Positions 27,600 through 36,984 are shown, numbered from the stretch's first letter. The stretch: DNA of 64,000 nucleotides from Thioalkalivibrio sp. ALJ7 (GCF_000376865.1 NZ_AQXQ01000011.1:248001-312000); one strand, 5' to 3'. Notes: generated by a model not told the origin, from the sequence alone. Numbers and translations: made by a program.

Positions 27600-27905
27600 C
27601 TGCCTCCCCGTTGTCGTCGCGCCGAGTGGAGAGGGTTTTCGCGGGATCAGAGGCGCTGGATGTCTGAGCGGAGCCGAAGGCGCAGCGAGTTCAGCGCCGC
27701 CCGCGAAAACCCTCGGAGCGAGGGAAGCCCCGGCCCGCGAAGCGGGCCGGGGTCGCGGCAGTCGGGCGTGTTTCTTGGTGACTTCTTTGCACGAGCAAAG
27801 AAGTCACTCGGGGCGCGCTGGCGAGTCAGCGCTCGGCAGTATGCGGACCGGAGGCACCGTAAACACCCGAGGACGAACCAGGGCCAGCCACAACAAGGCA
27901 GGCGG
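27600..27905. repeat. structured repeat, right copy of an inverted pair
   Basis: Inverse-orientation relative of the 27092 element. The core (GGCGCTGGATGTC and AGCGAGTTCAGCGCC) and the block CGCTCGGCAGTATGCGGAC are kept. The hairpin stems have different sequences but still pair: GAGGGTTTTCGCGGG/CCCGCGAAAACCCTC (27631-27645, 27700-27714) and GTGACTTCTTTG/CAAAGAAGTCAC (27778-27789, 27796-27807). An extra 11-bp hairpin lies at 27728-27752. Together with the left copy it fills the gene-free stretch 27004-27973; no gene is seen there. Confidence 0.75.
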
Positions 27906-27973
27906 TCGGCCGGAGGCACGCAAGACCGAGATCGCAAAGCCTGCCTCGCTGGCGGCGAGGACGCGAGAAGGTG

Positions 27974-29314
27974 TCAGGTCTCGCCCATGAGCCAGGCGCT
28001 AGCGGCGCCGGCCAGGCTCATCAGCGCGAGGACGAAGATCGCGAACTCGGTGCCAGCCAGCTGGGCCAGCAGGCCGAACAGGCCGCCCACGAGGAGGAGG
28101 GCGCCAATCACCGTATTGCTGACCGCGGTGAAGGCGGCGCGGGTCTCCTGGGTCGCCATGTCGACCAGGTACGTCTTGCGCCCAAGGCGCACGCCGGCAT
28201 GACTCACGCCCAGCAGGAAGAATAATGCAGCGAAGACCCAGCCTCCCGGCACCAGGGCGTGCTCGGTGCCGATCGGTGCGAACCAAACACTGAGCGCCAC
28301 GGCGATGCCCAGGCCCGCCGCTAGCAAACCGGAAAGGATCAACACCCAGCGAGCCGAGCGGTCGGAAAAGCGTCCCCAAATCGGTGCGCTGACCGCCGAG
28401 GCGAGGCCGCTCGCAAGAATCAAGAGTCCCAGAGTGCCGAGGTCACCCGCGGTGGCATCCTCGGCGAGCAGGACATAGAACGGCAGGGCGAGCGCGGTAC
28501 TCATCAATAGCGCTCGGGTCAGCACAAAGTGGCCAAACGCGCGGTCGGACCAAAGCAGACGCATGGAGCGGATCGCTTCGGTCACCGCGTTGCCGCCGCC
28601 CTCGGTGGCACCCGGATCCTCACGCAGGCGGGTGAAGGTCGCCGCCGCCACCCACCAGGCCCCGGCCGATGCGGCCAGCAATGCGACGAACACACCGATG
28701 CCGGCCTCTTCCAGGTTCGCGAGGGTCAGGTACACGCCCAACCCCAGGGTAAAAAACCCGGCCAGGGAGGCGGCGTACCCCATTGCCGTTCCGCGCTGAT
28801 GTTTGGCGATTGTTTTGCCCAGGACGTCCTTGGAGGCGACTGAGTTGATCCCGCGCGAGAGCGCGAAGACGATCAGGAGCCCGAGGATCGCCCATCCGGC
28901 GGCCGTGCCCTCCAGCGTCAGCGCGACCACGGCCATACCGGCGACGGCCAGGCCGGACAGTAGGCTGCCAAGGACCCAGAATCCCTTGCGGATCGCCCGG
29001 CGACGAATCGATGCGGCGACGAACAGTTGCGGCAGCAGGGAGCCGGACTCCCGGATCGGGACCAGGAAGCCGGCGAAGGCGGCCGGTGCGCCAAGTGCGC
29101 CCAGCAGCCAGGCGAGCACGAGGCGGGCCGAGGCGAGCTCGTCGCCGATCTTGCTCAGGGTATTGGAGACCAGGTGGACGAAGAAGTTGGTCGGCTGGGC
29201 GCGGCAGGCGTTTTCGGGGATGTCCTTGCAGACGCGTGCATCCTCGTCCCCGGCGATCGTCTCGTACAGGGAGATCATCGGGCGCGGCAGCTTGTCCGGG
29301 TCGTTTTCGGTCAT
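27974..29314 (-). CDS. MFS-family transporter, substrate unknown
   Basis: 446 residues, about 10-12 hydrophobic segments. A soluble N-terminal stretch of about 45 residues (MTENDPDKLPRPMISLYETIAG, with two Cys in VCKDIPENACRA) precedes the first membrane helix. SAPIWGRFSDRSARW in the middle resembles the MFS loop motif. The ATG at 29314 has GGAAAGA upstream; the longer frame upstream reads through repeat DNA. The substrate cannot be told from sequence, and its neighbours (structured repeat, metA) do not help. Confidence 0.8.
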   Translation of the reverse strand: MTENDPDKLPRPMISLYETIAGDEDARVCKDIPENACRAQPTNFFVHLVSNTLSKIGDELASARLVLAWLLGALGAPAAFAGFLVPIRESGSLLPQLFVAASIRRRAIRKGFWVLGSLLSGLAVAGMAVVALTLEGTAAGWAILGLLIVFALSRGINSVASKDVLGKTIAKHQRGTAMGYAASLAGFFTLGLGVYLTLANLEEAGIGVFVALLAASAGAWWVAAATFTRLREDPGATEGGGNAVTEAIRSMRLLWSDRAFGHFVLTRALLMSTALALPFYVLLAEDATAGDLGTLGLLILASGLASAVSAPIWGRFSDRSARWVLILSGLLAAGLGIAVALSVWFAPIGTEHALVPGGWVFAALFFLLGVSHAGVRLGRKTYLVDMATQETRAAFTAVSNTVIGALLLVGGLFGLLAQLAGTEFAIFVLALMSLAGAASAWLMGET

Positions 29315-29338
29315 GAGGTCTTTCCGTTGCGTTGCCCA

Positions 29339-29443
29339 GTCATTGCGAGGCGCCGCAGCAACCTCCAAACGCTTGCAGGGCGTTGGGGCCGGGTGGTTCC
29401 GGAAGGTAGATTGCCACGGTGCCTGCGGCACCTCGCAATGACT
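29339..29443. repeat. short palindromic intergenic repeat
   Basis: Terminal inverted repeats AGTCATTGCGAGGCGCCGC (29339-29357) and GCGGCACCTCGCAATGACT (29425-29443) with one mismatch, enclosing about 67 bp. GTCATTGCGAGG-type repeats are widespread in bacteria. It lies between metA and the MFS gene; no coding content. Confidence 0.8.
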
Positions 29444-29466
29444 GGGGCGGGTGCGGGCGCGACGCG

Positions 29467-30537
29467 CTACCGGCGCCCGGCCAGCGGGTCGCTCGGGTCG
29501 ACGCTGTCGCGAAACTGCTTGCGGCGGTCGAGGTTGGTGAGCTGGTAGACCGCGCCCAGCCAGTTGTTCATCACTGCCAGTGCGGTGTCGTGCCAAGTGT
29601 TGTCGAGGCGGTCCAGCAGCAGCGCCTCGGGCAGTGCCGGGATCTCGGTGCAGTGTTCCAGCGCGGCCTCGACTTGTTCGCGGTGCTCGTCGAGGATCGC
29701 GGCCGCCTGGGGTAGCAGGTAGTTCGCCGGCAGCGGCGGGTAGGTGTCGCGTTCGCCCTGGATATAGCGCACGACCTCGCGCTTGTACTCCTTGAGTAGG
29801 CTGATCGAGTCGTACTCCGGGTGACCCTGGAAGAAGACCATGCGAAAACCATCCGGGGACGCCCCCAGGTGGATGCCGGATTGTTCGCTTTCCACCAGCA
29901 CGCGCAGGCCGTGGCGCTCGAACTGTTCGCGAGAGACATCGTTGTAACGCGAGTGAGGGACATCGAAGCGGGTGTTGACCCCGGTTACCAGCGGATGTCC
30001 GCGGTCGACGACCCGGTGCGGGAACACGCCCCATAGCTTTTCGCCCATGTGCACGCGGTGTTCGCCATAACGGGCCTGCAGTACCGCGTGGGTGGCCAGG
30101 CAGGAGCAAAGCGTTGAAGTCACATTGTCCCAGGCCCAGTCCACGACCTCGGCCAGGGGCTCCCAGAACGGCTCCAGGGCCAGGTCCGGTTGGGTCACAT
30201 TGGCGCCGGTAATGATCAGCGCGTCGAGGCCTTCCTTCTTCAGGTCCTCGAAATCCTCGTAATACTGCTTGACGTGATCACGTCCCTTCGGCCCGCGCTT
30301 GAGCTGGGGCAGGGTGAAGGGGTGGATGTAGAACTGCGCGATCTGGTTGCTCTCTCCGATCAGGCGGAAGAACTGACGCTCGGTGGCCGCCAGGGCGGCA
30401 TCCGGCATCATGTTCAGCAGGCCGATATGTAGCGCGCGGATCTCCTGCTGCTGCGCGAAGTCGCTGGGCAGGACGGTCTCGCCCTCGCTCTTCAGCCGGG
30501 CAAAGGTGGGCAGATCGGAGTAGGCGACGAGTGGCAT
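29467..30537 (-). CDS. metA: homoserine O-acyltransferase, MetA type
   Basis: Activates homoserine, usually with succinyl-CoA, in methionine synthesis. 356 residues, somewhat longer than E. coli MetA (309). Glutamine-amidotransferase-like fold: LNMMPD near residue 41, the probable nucleophile Cys146 in STLCSCLATHA and the FFQGHPEYD motif with the catalytic His and Glu. Acyl-donor choice (succinyl or acetyl) cannot be read reliably. The ATG overlaps the upstream P-loop gene's stop as TAATG. metE and metR lie 14-18 kb to the right. Confidence 0.93.
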   Translation of the reverse strand: MPLVAYSDLPTFARLKSEGETVLPSDFAQQQEIRALHIGLLNMMPDAALAATERQFFRLIGESNQIAQFYIHPFTLPQLKRGPKGRDHVKQYYEDFEDLKKEGLDALIITGANVTQPDLALEPFWEPLAEVVDWAWDNVTSTLCSCLATHAVLQARYGEHRVHMGEKLWGVFPHRVVDRGHPLVTGVNTRFDVPHSRYNDVSREQFERHGLRVLVESEQSGIHLGASPDGFRMVFFQGHPEYDSISLLKEYKREVVRYIQGERDTYPPLPANYLLPQAAAILDEHREQVEAALEHCTEIPALPEALLLDRLDNTWHDTALAVMNNWLGAVYQLTNLDRRKQFRDSVDPSDPLAGRR

Positions 30538-31388
30538 TAGAGGCGTGCCTCCCGTTCCAGGGCCATGCAGACCAGGTCATCGAAGTCGGCCGCGTTACGC
30601 ACACGTGCCAGCTCGGTGGTGCTGATGGTGTAGCCGTGGGCCTCGGCGATGGCCTCGTAGCGGGGCAGACGGGCGCGGAACAGGCGCGAGAAGACCCAGC
30701 GCACAAAGGCGTCCGGGTCGATCTGGGCGACATAGTCGAGGCCCTCGTCGCGCATGTACTCGGCGAGCTGCTGGTCGAGGAAGGACTCGCGATAGTACAG
30801 CGGCTTGGGGTCGCGTTCGGCGCGTTCGATCAACTGGCGCTCGTCCTCATCGGTCGCCTTGATGTACAGGATCAGCGTGTGCTCGGCGAGCGCCTCCAGT
30901 ACCCCGGGGCTGTCGAGTTCGCAGACCGAGCCGCCGGCGTCATTGACGAAATGCGGATAGCCAAACAGCGTCTGTGACTTGTGGATGAAGTCCGGCACGT
31001 CGAGCATCGCCTGCACTTCGGCCTCGTGGTGCAGGTTCTGGCGGCGCTTGAATTCGGTCAGCGGCAGGCCACCCTGTTCCGGATTGCCCAGCTTGCCCAG
31101 GAAGCTCGCCACCGGGTGCAGGTTGTCCACCGTGATGTTGTTGATGATCTGGATCGAGTCCGAGCGCAGCAGGTCGCGCAGGAATGGCACGGCCATTGCT
31201 TGGGCCTTGATGTTGTCCAGAATCGGTTCGCTCAGATAGCGCGTGCCGATGCGATAGTCCCCCGAGTAGTGGAACCAGTCTTCGCGCCGCAGCATGTTCG
31301 ACAGGCGCGTCTTGCCGACACCGGACATCCCCAGCAGGGTGATGCGGCGATGATCCTGGTGGCGATATTCGTCGGGTGTCAGGCGCAT
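30537..31388 (-). CDS. P-loop ATPase of unknown function, coupled to metA
   Basis: 283 residues. Walker A GMSGVGKTRLS near residue 20, followed by a kinase-like core (FHYSGDYRIGTRYL, LYIKATDEDERQLIERAE). It resembles conserved hypothetical ATPases rather than any characterised enzyme. The ATG at 31388 (MRLTPDEYRHQ) is chosen over upstream in-frame codons because family-like sequence begins there. Its stop overlaps the metA start (TAATG), implying a linked role or shared translation. No motif gives the substrate. Confidence 0.75.
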   Translation of the reverse strand: MRLTPDEYRHQDHRRITLLGMSGVGKTRLSNMLRREDWFHYSGDYRIGTRYLSEPILDNIKAQAMAVPFLRDLLRSDSIQIINNITVDNLHPVASFLGKLGNPEQGGLPLTEFKRRQNLHHEAEVQAMLDVPDFIHKSQTLFGYPHFVNDAGGSVCELDSPGVLEALAEHTLILYIKATDEDERQLIERAERDPKPLYYRESFLDQQLAEYMRDEGLDYVAQIDPDAFVRWVFSRLFRARLPRYEAIAEAHGYTISTTELARVRNAADFDDLVCMALEREARL

Positions 31389-31398
31389 AGATAATCGA

Positions 31399-31530
31399 TT
31401 AGCGACGCAGGATGAACAGGATACCGGCGATGACCGCCAGCCCACTGATGACGTAATGGTCGTACTGGAACTGTAGCCCCAGCAGACCGCGCAGGCCGAA
31501 CAAGATCAGCCAGGCGCCTAGGGAAACACT
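31399..31530 (-). pseudogene. small two-helix membrane protein, N-terminus apparently lost to a repeat
   Basis: The minus-strand frame ends ...ISGLAVIAGILFILRR and contains two hydrophobic segments (SLGAWLILFGLRGLLGL and ISGLAVIAGILFIL). Going upstream, the frame enters the palindromic element at 31521 without a convincing start codon; the residues ISVS are encoded by the repeat arm. It looks like a short membrane gene truncated or displaced by insertion. It could also be intact with a non-standard start. Confidence 0.45.
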
Positions 31531-31788
31531 GATCCATGTACACGCTCGCGCTCGAGTCGCTTTTGTGTGCGAACAAGGCGCGGTGATTGCCGTGCAGTCA
31601 TTCTGCACAAGGGAGCCGCAACGCCGTGCGCGCTCAAAAGCGGCCGAGCCCCTTCGGGGTTGGCACCCCAGGTTCCCCGATCCTGCGTTGCGGCCCTTGC
31701 CGGTAGAACCACTACCGGCTGCGCACCGCGCCTTGTCTCGGGAAACCTGGGGTGCCAACGCGAGCGTGTACATGGATCAGTGTTTCCC
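31521..31788. mobile_element. 268-bp nested palindromic element (MITE-like)
   Basis: Perfect 30-bp terminal inverted repeats at 31521-31550 and 31759-31788 (outer end GGGAAACACTGATCCATG). Inside are two more arm pairs: ACAAGGCGCGGTG near 31575 with CACCGCGCCTTGT near 31723, and GGCACCCCAGG at 31662 with CCTGGGGTGCC at 31746. A small GCCCCTTCGGGG hairpin lies at about 31648-31659. It has no gene and no clear target duplication. With the truncated small gene it fills 31389-31839. Confidence 0.75.
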
Positions 31789-31839
31789 TCGCAGAATATT
31801 TCCAAGCATGCGCATCCCTGCGTGTCTCCCGGTTCGTGA

Positions 31840-32412
31840 TTAGCGGATCAACTGGCTCAGTTCGCGGAACTGAGGATCGGCCGCGTCGCGCAGCCACTCG
31901 AACAGCACCGATTCGTGGTTGGTAATGATAGCCCCAGCGGCGCGCAGGCGTTCCAGCCCGTTGCGTTTGCGCCCGGCGTCGCGCGAACAGACCCCATCCT
32001 CCACCACGAACACCGTGACCCCCGCCTCCAGAAGCTCCAGCGTCGTCTGGGTGACGCAGATGTGTGCCTCGGCACCGGTGAGGATGATCTGGTCGCCGGT
32101 TGTCAGGCGGGCGTTCAACTCTGTTTCGGCGCAGCAGGAGAAGGCGGTCTTGTCGGTGACCGTCCCGTGCCCTTGCAGTGCCTGCTGCAGGCGGGTGGTG
32201 AGGTCGCCCAGGCCTTTCGGGTACTGCCGCGAGATCTCGATCGGAATATCCAGCTGGCGCGCGGCTTCGATCAGGCGTGCGGTGTTGCGCTCGACCTCGA
32301 CGCGCGCGGCGTCTGGCATGGCGGCCAGTAGACGCTCCTGCAGGTCGATCAGGACCAGGCGCGAGCGGGCACGGTCGCAGCGGTCTCCCAAATTGGATGC
32401 AGGCCGTTCCAT
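31840..32412 (-). CDS. isochorismatase-family hydrolase
   Basis: 190-residue cysteine hydrolase of the isochorismatase/nicotinamidase fold. The catalytic triad is visible: Asp in RLVLIDLQ near residue 23, Lys in VTDKTAFS near residue 90 and Cys in AHICVTQT near residue 121, with the GAEAHICV signature. The substrate is unknown. The ATG overlaps the tolC stop as TGATG, suggesting one transcript pcm-tolC-hydrolase. Confidence 0.88.
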   Translation of the reverse strand: MERPASNLGDRCDRARSRLVLIDLQERLLAAMPDAARVEVERNTARLIEAARQLDIPIEISRQYPKGLGDLTTRLQQALQGHGTVTDKTAFSCCAETELNARLTTGDQIILTGAEAHICVTQTTLELLEAGVTVFVVEDGVCSRDAGRKRNGLERLRAAGAIITNHESVLFEWLRDAADPQFRELSQLIR

Positions 32413-33752
32413 CACTCCAGCAGGTCGTTGATGGCCTCGATGTCGGCCACGCTCAGGCGACCGGCGGCGCGCTGCAGGCGCAGCGATTCGCTGAGGAAGC
32501 CGTAGCGGGCCTCGGCATAATCGCGTTCGGCGCGGAACACCTCGCGCAGGGCCAGCAGGACATCGACCTGGGTGCGAGTGCCGACCTCGAACCCCGCCTC
32601 GGCGGCTTCGAATGCGGACTGGGTGGACGCCAAGGCCTGCTCCAGCGCCCGTACGCGCGAGCTGTTGGAGATCACCGACAGGTAGGCGCTGCGGGTGTCC
32701 TGGGTGGTGCGGCGCTCGACCAGCGATTGACCTTCCTGGGCTGCCTGGAAGTCCTCTCGCGCCTGACGCGTCAGACCACTCACTCGGCCGCCGGTGTAAA
32801 GCGGGATCTCCAGTTGCACGCCGACCTGGGCGTCGGTGCCTTCGAAGAATGCGGCGGTACCACCCGGAGGAATGTCGACCCCGTGAAAGCGGTTCTCGCT
32901 TACCGACGCGTTCAGGTTCAGACGCGGCAGGCCCTCGGCACGCTGGCGCTGAATCTGTTCGCGGGCCGTCTCGGTGCCGAGGCGTTGAGCGGCCAGTTCT
33001 AGGTTGTTGGCGAGGGCGATGTCTACCCACGCCTGAGGGTCAGCTGGGTCCGGCGGGGTCAGCTCGGCGTCGTCGCGCAGGATGTCGAGTTCGTCCCAGT
33101 AGGTGTTGGTGATGACTGCGAGCTGTTCGCGGGTGAGGTCCAGCTGGTTCTCGGCGGCGATGCGCTCGGCCTCGGCGAGATCGCGTTGGGCTTGTGCCTC
33201 GGTGACGTCGGTGCGCGCGACCAGACCCACATCGAAACGGCGTTGGGTCTGTTCCAGCTGGCGGCCGATGGCTTCGAGTTCGGCTTCTCGGAAGGCCAGG
33301 GTCTCCTGCGCGATCAATACATCGAAGTAGGCCTGGGAAACGCGCAGGATCAGGTCCTGGCGTGCGGCATCCAGCTCGGCCTCGGCGCGGGCGATCTCGA
33401 GATCGACCTGTGCCAGTTCAATGTAGTTGCGGCGGTCATAGATGCTCTGGGCCAGATTGATACCGAAGCTGGTCTGACGGCCATCGGTGCTGCTGCTGAC
33501 GCCCGACGGCGCATTCCGGTCGTCGCGGTAGAAAGCGCCCGCCTCGGCCTGCCCGGTGAGCTGGGGCAGCAACGCGGAGCGGGCGATCGGGCGATTCTCG
33601 AGAATGCTGCGGTACTCTGCCTCGGCGGTGCGTAATTCAGCGTCTTCCGCTGCGGCGCGCTCGTACACCTCCATCAGGCTGGAGGCGGCGGCCGGAGAGG
33701 AGACCAGTAAGGCTAGCCCGGCGGCGGCGAATAACGACGGCAGACGGTTCAT
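32412..33752 (-). CDS. tolC: TolC-family outer-membrane efflux protein
   Basis: 446 residues with a signal peptide (MNRLPSLFAAAGLALLVSSPAAASS) and two TolC repeats of long coiled helices. Seen: SQAYFDVLIAQETLAF, VGLVARTDVTEAQAQ in the first half and FEVGTRTQVDVLLALRE in the second, both typical of TolC. Forms the exit channel for tripartite pumps and type I secretion. The ATG at 33752 is used with CCGGAG nine bases upstream; an in-frame TTG lies 9 bases earlier. No pump partner is nearby. Confidence 0.94.
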   Translation of the reverse strand: MNRLPSLFAAAGLALLVSSPAAASSLMEVYERAAAEDAELRTAEAEYRSILENRPIARSALLPQLTGQAEAGAFYRDDRNAPSGVSSSTDGRQTSFGINLAQSIYDRRNYIELAQVDLEIARAEAELDAARQDLILRVSQAYFDVLIAQETLAFREAELEAIGRQLEQTQRRFDVGLVARTDVTEAQAQRDLAEAERIAAENQLDLTREQLAVITNTYWDELDILRDDAELTPPDPADPQAWVDIALANNLELAAQRLGTETAREQIQRQRAEGLPRLNLNASVSENRFHGVDIPPGGTAAFFEGTDAQVGVQLEIPLYTGGRVSGLTRQAREDFQAAQEGQSLVERRTTQDTRSAYLSVISNSSRVRALEQALASTQSAFEAAEAGFEVGTRTQVDVLLALREVFRAERDYAEARYGFLSESLRLQRAAGRLSVADIEAINDLLE

Positions 33753-33856
33753 GAGACGCAACTCCGGAAGGATATAAGGAAAAGCCTATCCTATCAGAGC
33801 GTGCATCGGCATGGGGTGCCTGGGAGGTGCCAGGTGCCGGGGCGTACTTAGTGGGC

Positions 33857-34513
33857 TCAGAACTCGAACGCGGGCTTCGCTTCGAAGCCGGCCAGCGGCT
33901 TCACCCGGGTCTCGAACAGGCCTTCGTGGAGGCAGTCGTCCTCGGTGGTGCGGGTGATGAGCTGGGCCTCCATGATCGGGCCGTCGCCGGTAATGACGAA
34001 CAGTCGACCGCCGAGGGTCAAATAGGGTTCGAGGAAGTCGTCGTACTCGGTCATCCCGCCGGTGAGAATGATCGCGTCATAGCGCGGACGCGGCGGGGCC
34101 CAGTCGGGGGTCACGGTGGCGGTGCGCAGATGCGCGTTTTCGATGCCCAGATCCGTCAGCCGATTGCGCGCGGCCAGGCGAAATTCGTCGATGCGCTCGG
34201 CGCTGTCGACGTGGGCGGCCAGGTGGGCGAGGCAGGCCGTGACGTAACCGGATCCGGTGCCGATTTCCAGTACGGTCTCGGTGGGTTGCGGCGACACCGC
34301 TTGCAGCAGGCGGCCGATGACCACGGGTGACAGGGTGTTCTCGCCGTGCCCCAGCGGGATCTCGGAATCGGCATACGCTAGCGCCTGGTAGGGGTCGGGC
34401 ATGAAGCGCTCGCGCGGGAGTGTCTCCATCGCGTCCAGCACGCGCGTATCCAGCACGTCCCAGGGGCGGACCTGCTGCTCGACCATGTTGATCCGGGCCT
34501 TGGCGAAATCCAT
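33857..34513 (-). CDS. protein-L-isoaspartate O-methyltransferase family protein
   Basis: 218 residues. SAM-binding motif VLEIGTGSGYVTA near residue 80 and the family start (MVEQQVRPWDVLD, RERFMP). This branch commonly sits next to tolC and lacks parts of the canonical Pcm active site, so repair activity is not certain. The ATG at 34513 follows GAAACCACG; upstream frames are not conserved-looking. It is first in a pcm-tolC-hydrolase run, with about 104 bp to tolC. Confidence 0.9.
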   Translation of the reverse strand: MDFAKARINMVEQQVRPWDVLDTRVLDAMETLPRERFMPDPYQALAYADSEIPLGHGENTLSPVVIGRLLQAVSPQPTETVLEIGTGSGYVTACLAHLAAHVDSAERIDEFRLAARNRLTDLGIENAHLRTATVTPDWAPPRPRYDAIILTGGMTEYDDFLEPYLTLGGRLFVITGDGPIMEAQLITRTTEDDCLHEGLFETRVKPLAGFEAKPAFEF

Positions 34514-34586
34514 CGTGGTTTCCTCGTATACCATCAATAGCCGCGCAAGATTACGTCCGCACGCCGGCACAGGCAAGTAAGCGTTG

Positions 34587-34652
34587 TAGGAGGCCAGCCC
34601 TCTGGCCGATTGGCCACTCCAGCACCCCATCGGCCAGAGGGCTGGCCTCCTA
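34587..34652. repeat. perfect 24-bp inverted repeat hairpin
   Basis: TAGGAGGCCAGCCCTCTGGC and four more bases (34587-34610) pair exactly with 34629-34652 around an 18-base loop. It lies between cca and the pcm-like gene; the right arm reaches the cca stop codon at 34650. It may act as a 3' end of cca mRNA although it has no T-run. Repeats of this type are usually multicopy. Confidence 0.8.
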
Positions 34653-35882
34653 CGCGTCGGGGTGCTCGCCCAGGGCGTTGGCGATCGCCTGGATGCGTTC
34701 GCGCCGCAGGGCCTCGCCCAGCGCCTTGCCCTTGTATCCCTCGGCGATCAGCGCTTGTGGCTGTACACCTTGAGCCGCAGCCACGGCGGTACGCACGGCA
34801 TCGGCCTGGGGGTAGGGCTTGTCCTCCCATCCGGTACGACCCCGGAAATCGGCTTCCACTGCGAACAGGAACGGCTCCACGTTCTCTGGCCGGCGCAGAA
34901 CGTCGAGGCCGTCGACCAGCTTCATCACCGTCTTCGGGCGCAGTTCGAACACCCGGTGGACCAAGCCGTGGTAGCGCGCCACGCGCACCGCAAGGTCGCG
35001 GTAGCGGTTGGGGATACGCAGGCGCTCGGCCAGGGCGCGGATCAGGTCCACCCCACGTTCCTCGTGCCCGTGGTGGCTGGGCAGGATGTCCGGATCGGTC
35101 GTGCCCTTGCCGAGGTCATGCACCAGCGCGGCGAAACGGACCTCGGGCGTGTCGGACAGACGAGTGGCCTGGTCCAGGACCATCAGTGTGTGCACGCCGG
35201 TGTCGATCTCCGGGTGGTAGCGCGCGGGCTGGGGGACGCCGAACAGGCGCTCGATCTCCGGGAACAGGACAGCGAGCGCCCCGGCCTCGCGCAACACCTC
35301 CAGGAAGCGGCGTGGGGCCGGGCTCTTCAGGGCCTTCTCGCATTCTGCCCATACCCGCTCGGGCACCAGTGCGTCGACCTCGCCGGAGGTGACGAGCTCG
35401 CGCATCAGGGTGCGGGTGTCGTCGGCTATCTCGAAGCCCCAAGGGGCAAGCTGCGCGGCAAACCGTGCGACACGAAGCAGGCGCACCGGGTCCTCGGCGA
35501 AGGCGGGCGAGACGTGTCTTAGCTGGCGGGCCTCAAGGTCGGCCTGGCCGCCATAGGGATCAATCAGGGTGCCGTCATGATCCTCGGCCATCGCGTTGAT
35601 GGTGAGGTCGCGGCGTTCGAGGTCGTCTTCCAGCGTGACCTCGGGCGAGGCGTTGAACTGGAAGCCGTGGTAGCCGCGTGCGGTCTTACGCTCGGTGCGC
35701 GCGAGCGCGTACTCCTCGTGGGTCTCGGGATGCAGGAAGACCGGGAAGTCACGGCCGACCGGGCGAAACCCCGCGGCCTCCATCGCCTCCGGCGTGCTGC
35801 CGACGACGACGTAGTCGCGCTCCGAGAACGGGCGCTCCAGCAGGCGGTCGCGAACCGCGCCGCCGACGAGATAGGTCTGCAT
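34650..35882 (-). CDS. cca: CCA-adding tRNA nucleotidyltransferase with HD domain
   Basis: Adds or repairs the 3' CCA of tRNAs. 410 residues. Class II nucleotidyltransferase head with YLVGGAVRD at 4-12, the catalytic DYVVVG and [10 protein letters not shown] motifs, and a C-terminal HD phosphohydrolase domain (HDLGKG near residue 255), as in the multifunctional E. coli enzyme (412). The ATG at 35882 (MQTYLVGG) matches the family start. It follows the NDUFA9-like gene by 25 bp, probably co-transcribed. Confidence 0.96.
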   Translation of the reverse strand: MQTYLVGGAVRDRLLERPFSERDYVVVGSTPEAMEAAGFRPVGRDFPVFLHPETHEEYALARTERKTARGYHGFQFNASPEVTLEDDLERRDLTINAMAEDHDGTLIDPYGGQADLEARQLRHVSPAFAEDPVRLLRVARFAAQLAPWGFEIADDTRTLMRELVTSGEVDALVPERVWAECEKALKSPAPRRFLEVLREAGALAVLFPEIERLFGVPQPARYHPEIDTGVHTLMVLDQATRLSDTPEVRFAALVHDLGKGTTDPDILPSHHGHEERGVDLIRALAERLRIPNRYRDLAVRVARYHGLVHRVFELRPKTVMKLVDGLDVLRRPENVEPFLFAVEADFRGRTGWEDKPYPQADAVRTAVAAAQGVQPQALIAEGYKGKALGEALRRERIQAIANALGEHPDA

Positions 35883-35907
35883 CGCGGCTGCCGATTCGCG
35901 AGGCCGG

Positions 35908-36879
35908 TCAGCCGCGGCCTGATCCGCGGTTGAGGGTTCGCAGCACCTGCATGCGCGCCTCCCGGCCGGCGCCGCCTCCGCCCAGGTAGCTGGGGGCGAT
36001 GGATTCGAGCCGGGTGGGGCAGGGCAGTTGCTGCTCACCGTCGCAGACCGAGTCGATGGTCAGCGAGGCGAAGTTGTCGCGTGACAGGGGTTTGCCGGGC
36101 ACGAATTCCAGCATGCTTGCCTGTAGCTTGCCGGCCCAGTCCGGCAGACCGATCACCGGACGGCGATGGCCGGAGACGCGGCCGACGTAGCGGACCAGTT
36201 CGTCGAGGGTATAGGTCTTCGGGCCGCACAGCTCATAGCCCTGGCCGAAGGTGTCGTGATCCTCCAGGGCCTCGACGAAGTGTTCGGCTACGTCGCCGAC
36301 GAAGACTGGGGCGAAGCGTGCCTGTGCGCGGGCCAGCGGCATCATCGGCGAGAAGCGCAACAACGTGGCGAAACGGTTCAGGAAGGAGTCTTCCGGCCCG
36401 AAGATCACCGATGGGCGAAACACGGTGACGGCCATGGAGTCGCGAGCGAAGACGGCATGCTCGGCCTCGCCCTTGGTGCGCAGGTAGTGGCTGGGGGCGT
36501 CGTCCATGTCGGCCTTCAGCGCGCTCATCTGCAGGAAGCGGCGGATGCCCTGCGATTCTGCGGCGTTCAGGGCCTTTTCGGTTAGCTCGACGTGCGCGGC
36601 GCGGAAGCCAGCGCCGTTGCGGCCGCGTTCGTTCAGGATGCCGACCAGGTTGATGACCGCATCCTGACCCGCGAACACGTGTTCCAGCGTGGCGGGATCG
36701 TGGGCGCTGCCCTCGATCAGATCGACCTCCGGGTTGACCAGGAGATCACGGTGACGATGCGGACGGCGCGTGAGAACGCGTACCTTGAGGCCGCGGTCAA
36801 TCAGACGGCGGATGATGTGGTGACCAACAAAGCCAGTGCCGCCGAGCAGGCAGACATTGCGAATCGAATCGATCGACAT
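35908..36879 (-). CDS. NAD(P)-binding protein, complex I NDUFA9-like
   Basis: 323 residues, atypical short-chain dehydrogenase with Rossmann motif [12 protein letters not shown] near residue 11. Conserved segments [18 protein letters not shown] and [11 protein letters not shown] match the NDUFA9-like family of bacteria. Function outside mitochondria is unclear (quinone or NAD(P) binding is likely). The ATG at 36879 has GGAAGGACC upstream. It is divergent from the aldehyde dehydrogenase gene; 105 bp separate the starts. Confidence 0.88.
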   Translation of the reverse strand: MSIDSIRNVCLLGGTGFVGHHIIRRLIDRGLKVRVLTRRPHRHRDLLVNPEVDLIEGSAHDPATLEHVFAGQDAVINLVGILNERGRNGAGFRAAHVELTEKALNAAESQGIRRFLQMSALKADMDDAPSHYLRTKGEAEHAVFARDSMAVTVFRPSVIFGPEDSFLNRFATLLRFSPMMPLARAQARFAPVFVGDVAEHFVEALEDHDTFGQGYELCGPKTYTLDELVRYVGRVSGHRRPVIGLPDWAGKLQASMLEFVPGKPLSRDNFASLTIDSVCDGEQQLPCPTRLESIAPSYLGGGGAGREARMQVLRTLNRGSGRG

Positions 36880-36984
36880 GGTGGCAAGGTCCTTCCGAAA
36901 GCGAGTGCGGGTCGTCTTATACTCGGCTGACCCGCATTGTTCAAACAAGCCCCTAAACGGGGACCTGACGCGCGAGGCGCCAAT

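Noticed and set aside
27974-30109. 711-residue version of the MFS transporter
   Set aside because: The extension reads through the GTCATTGCGAGG repeat and antisense to metA; the ATG at 29314 has a ribosome site.
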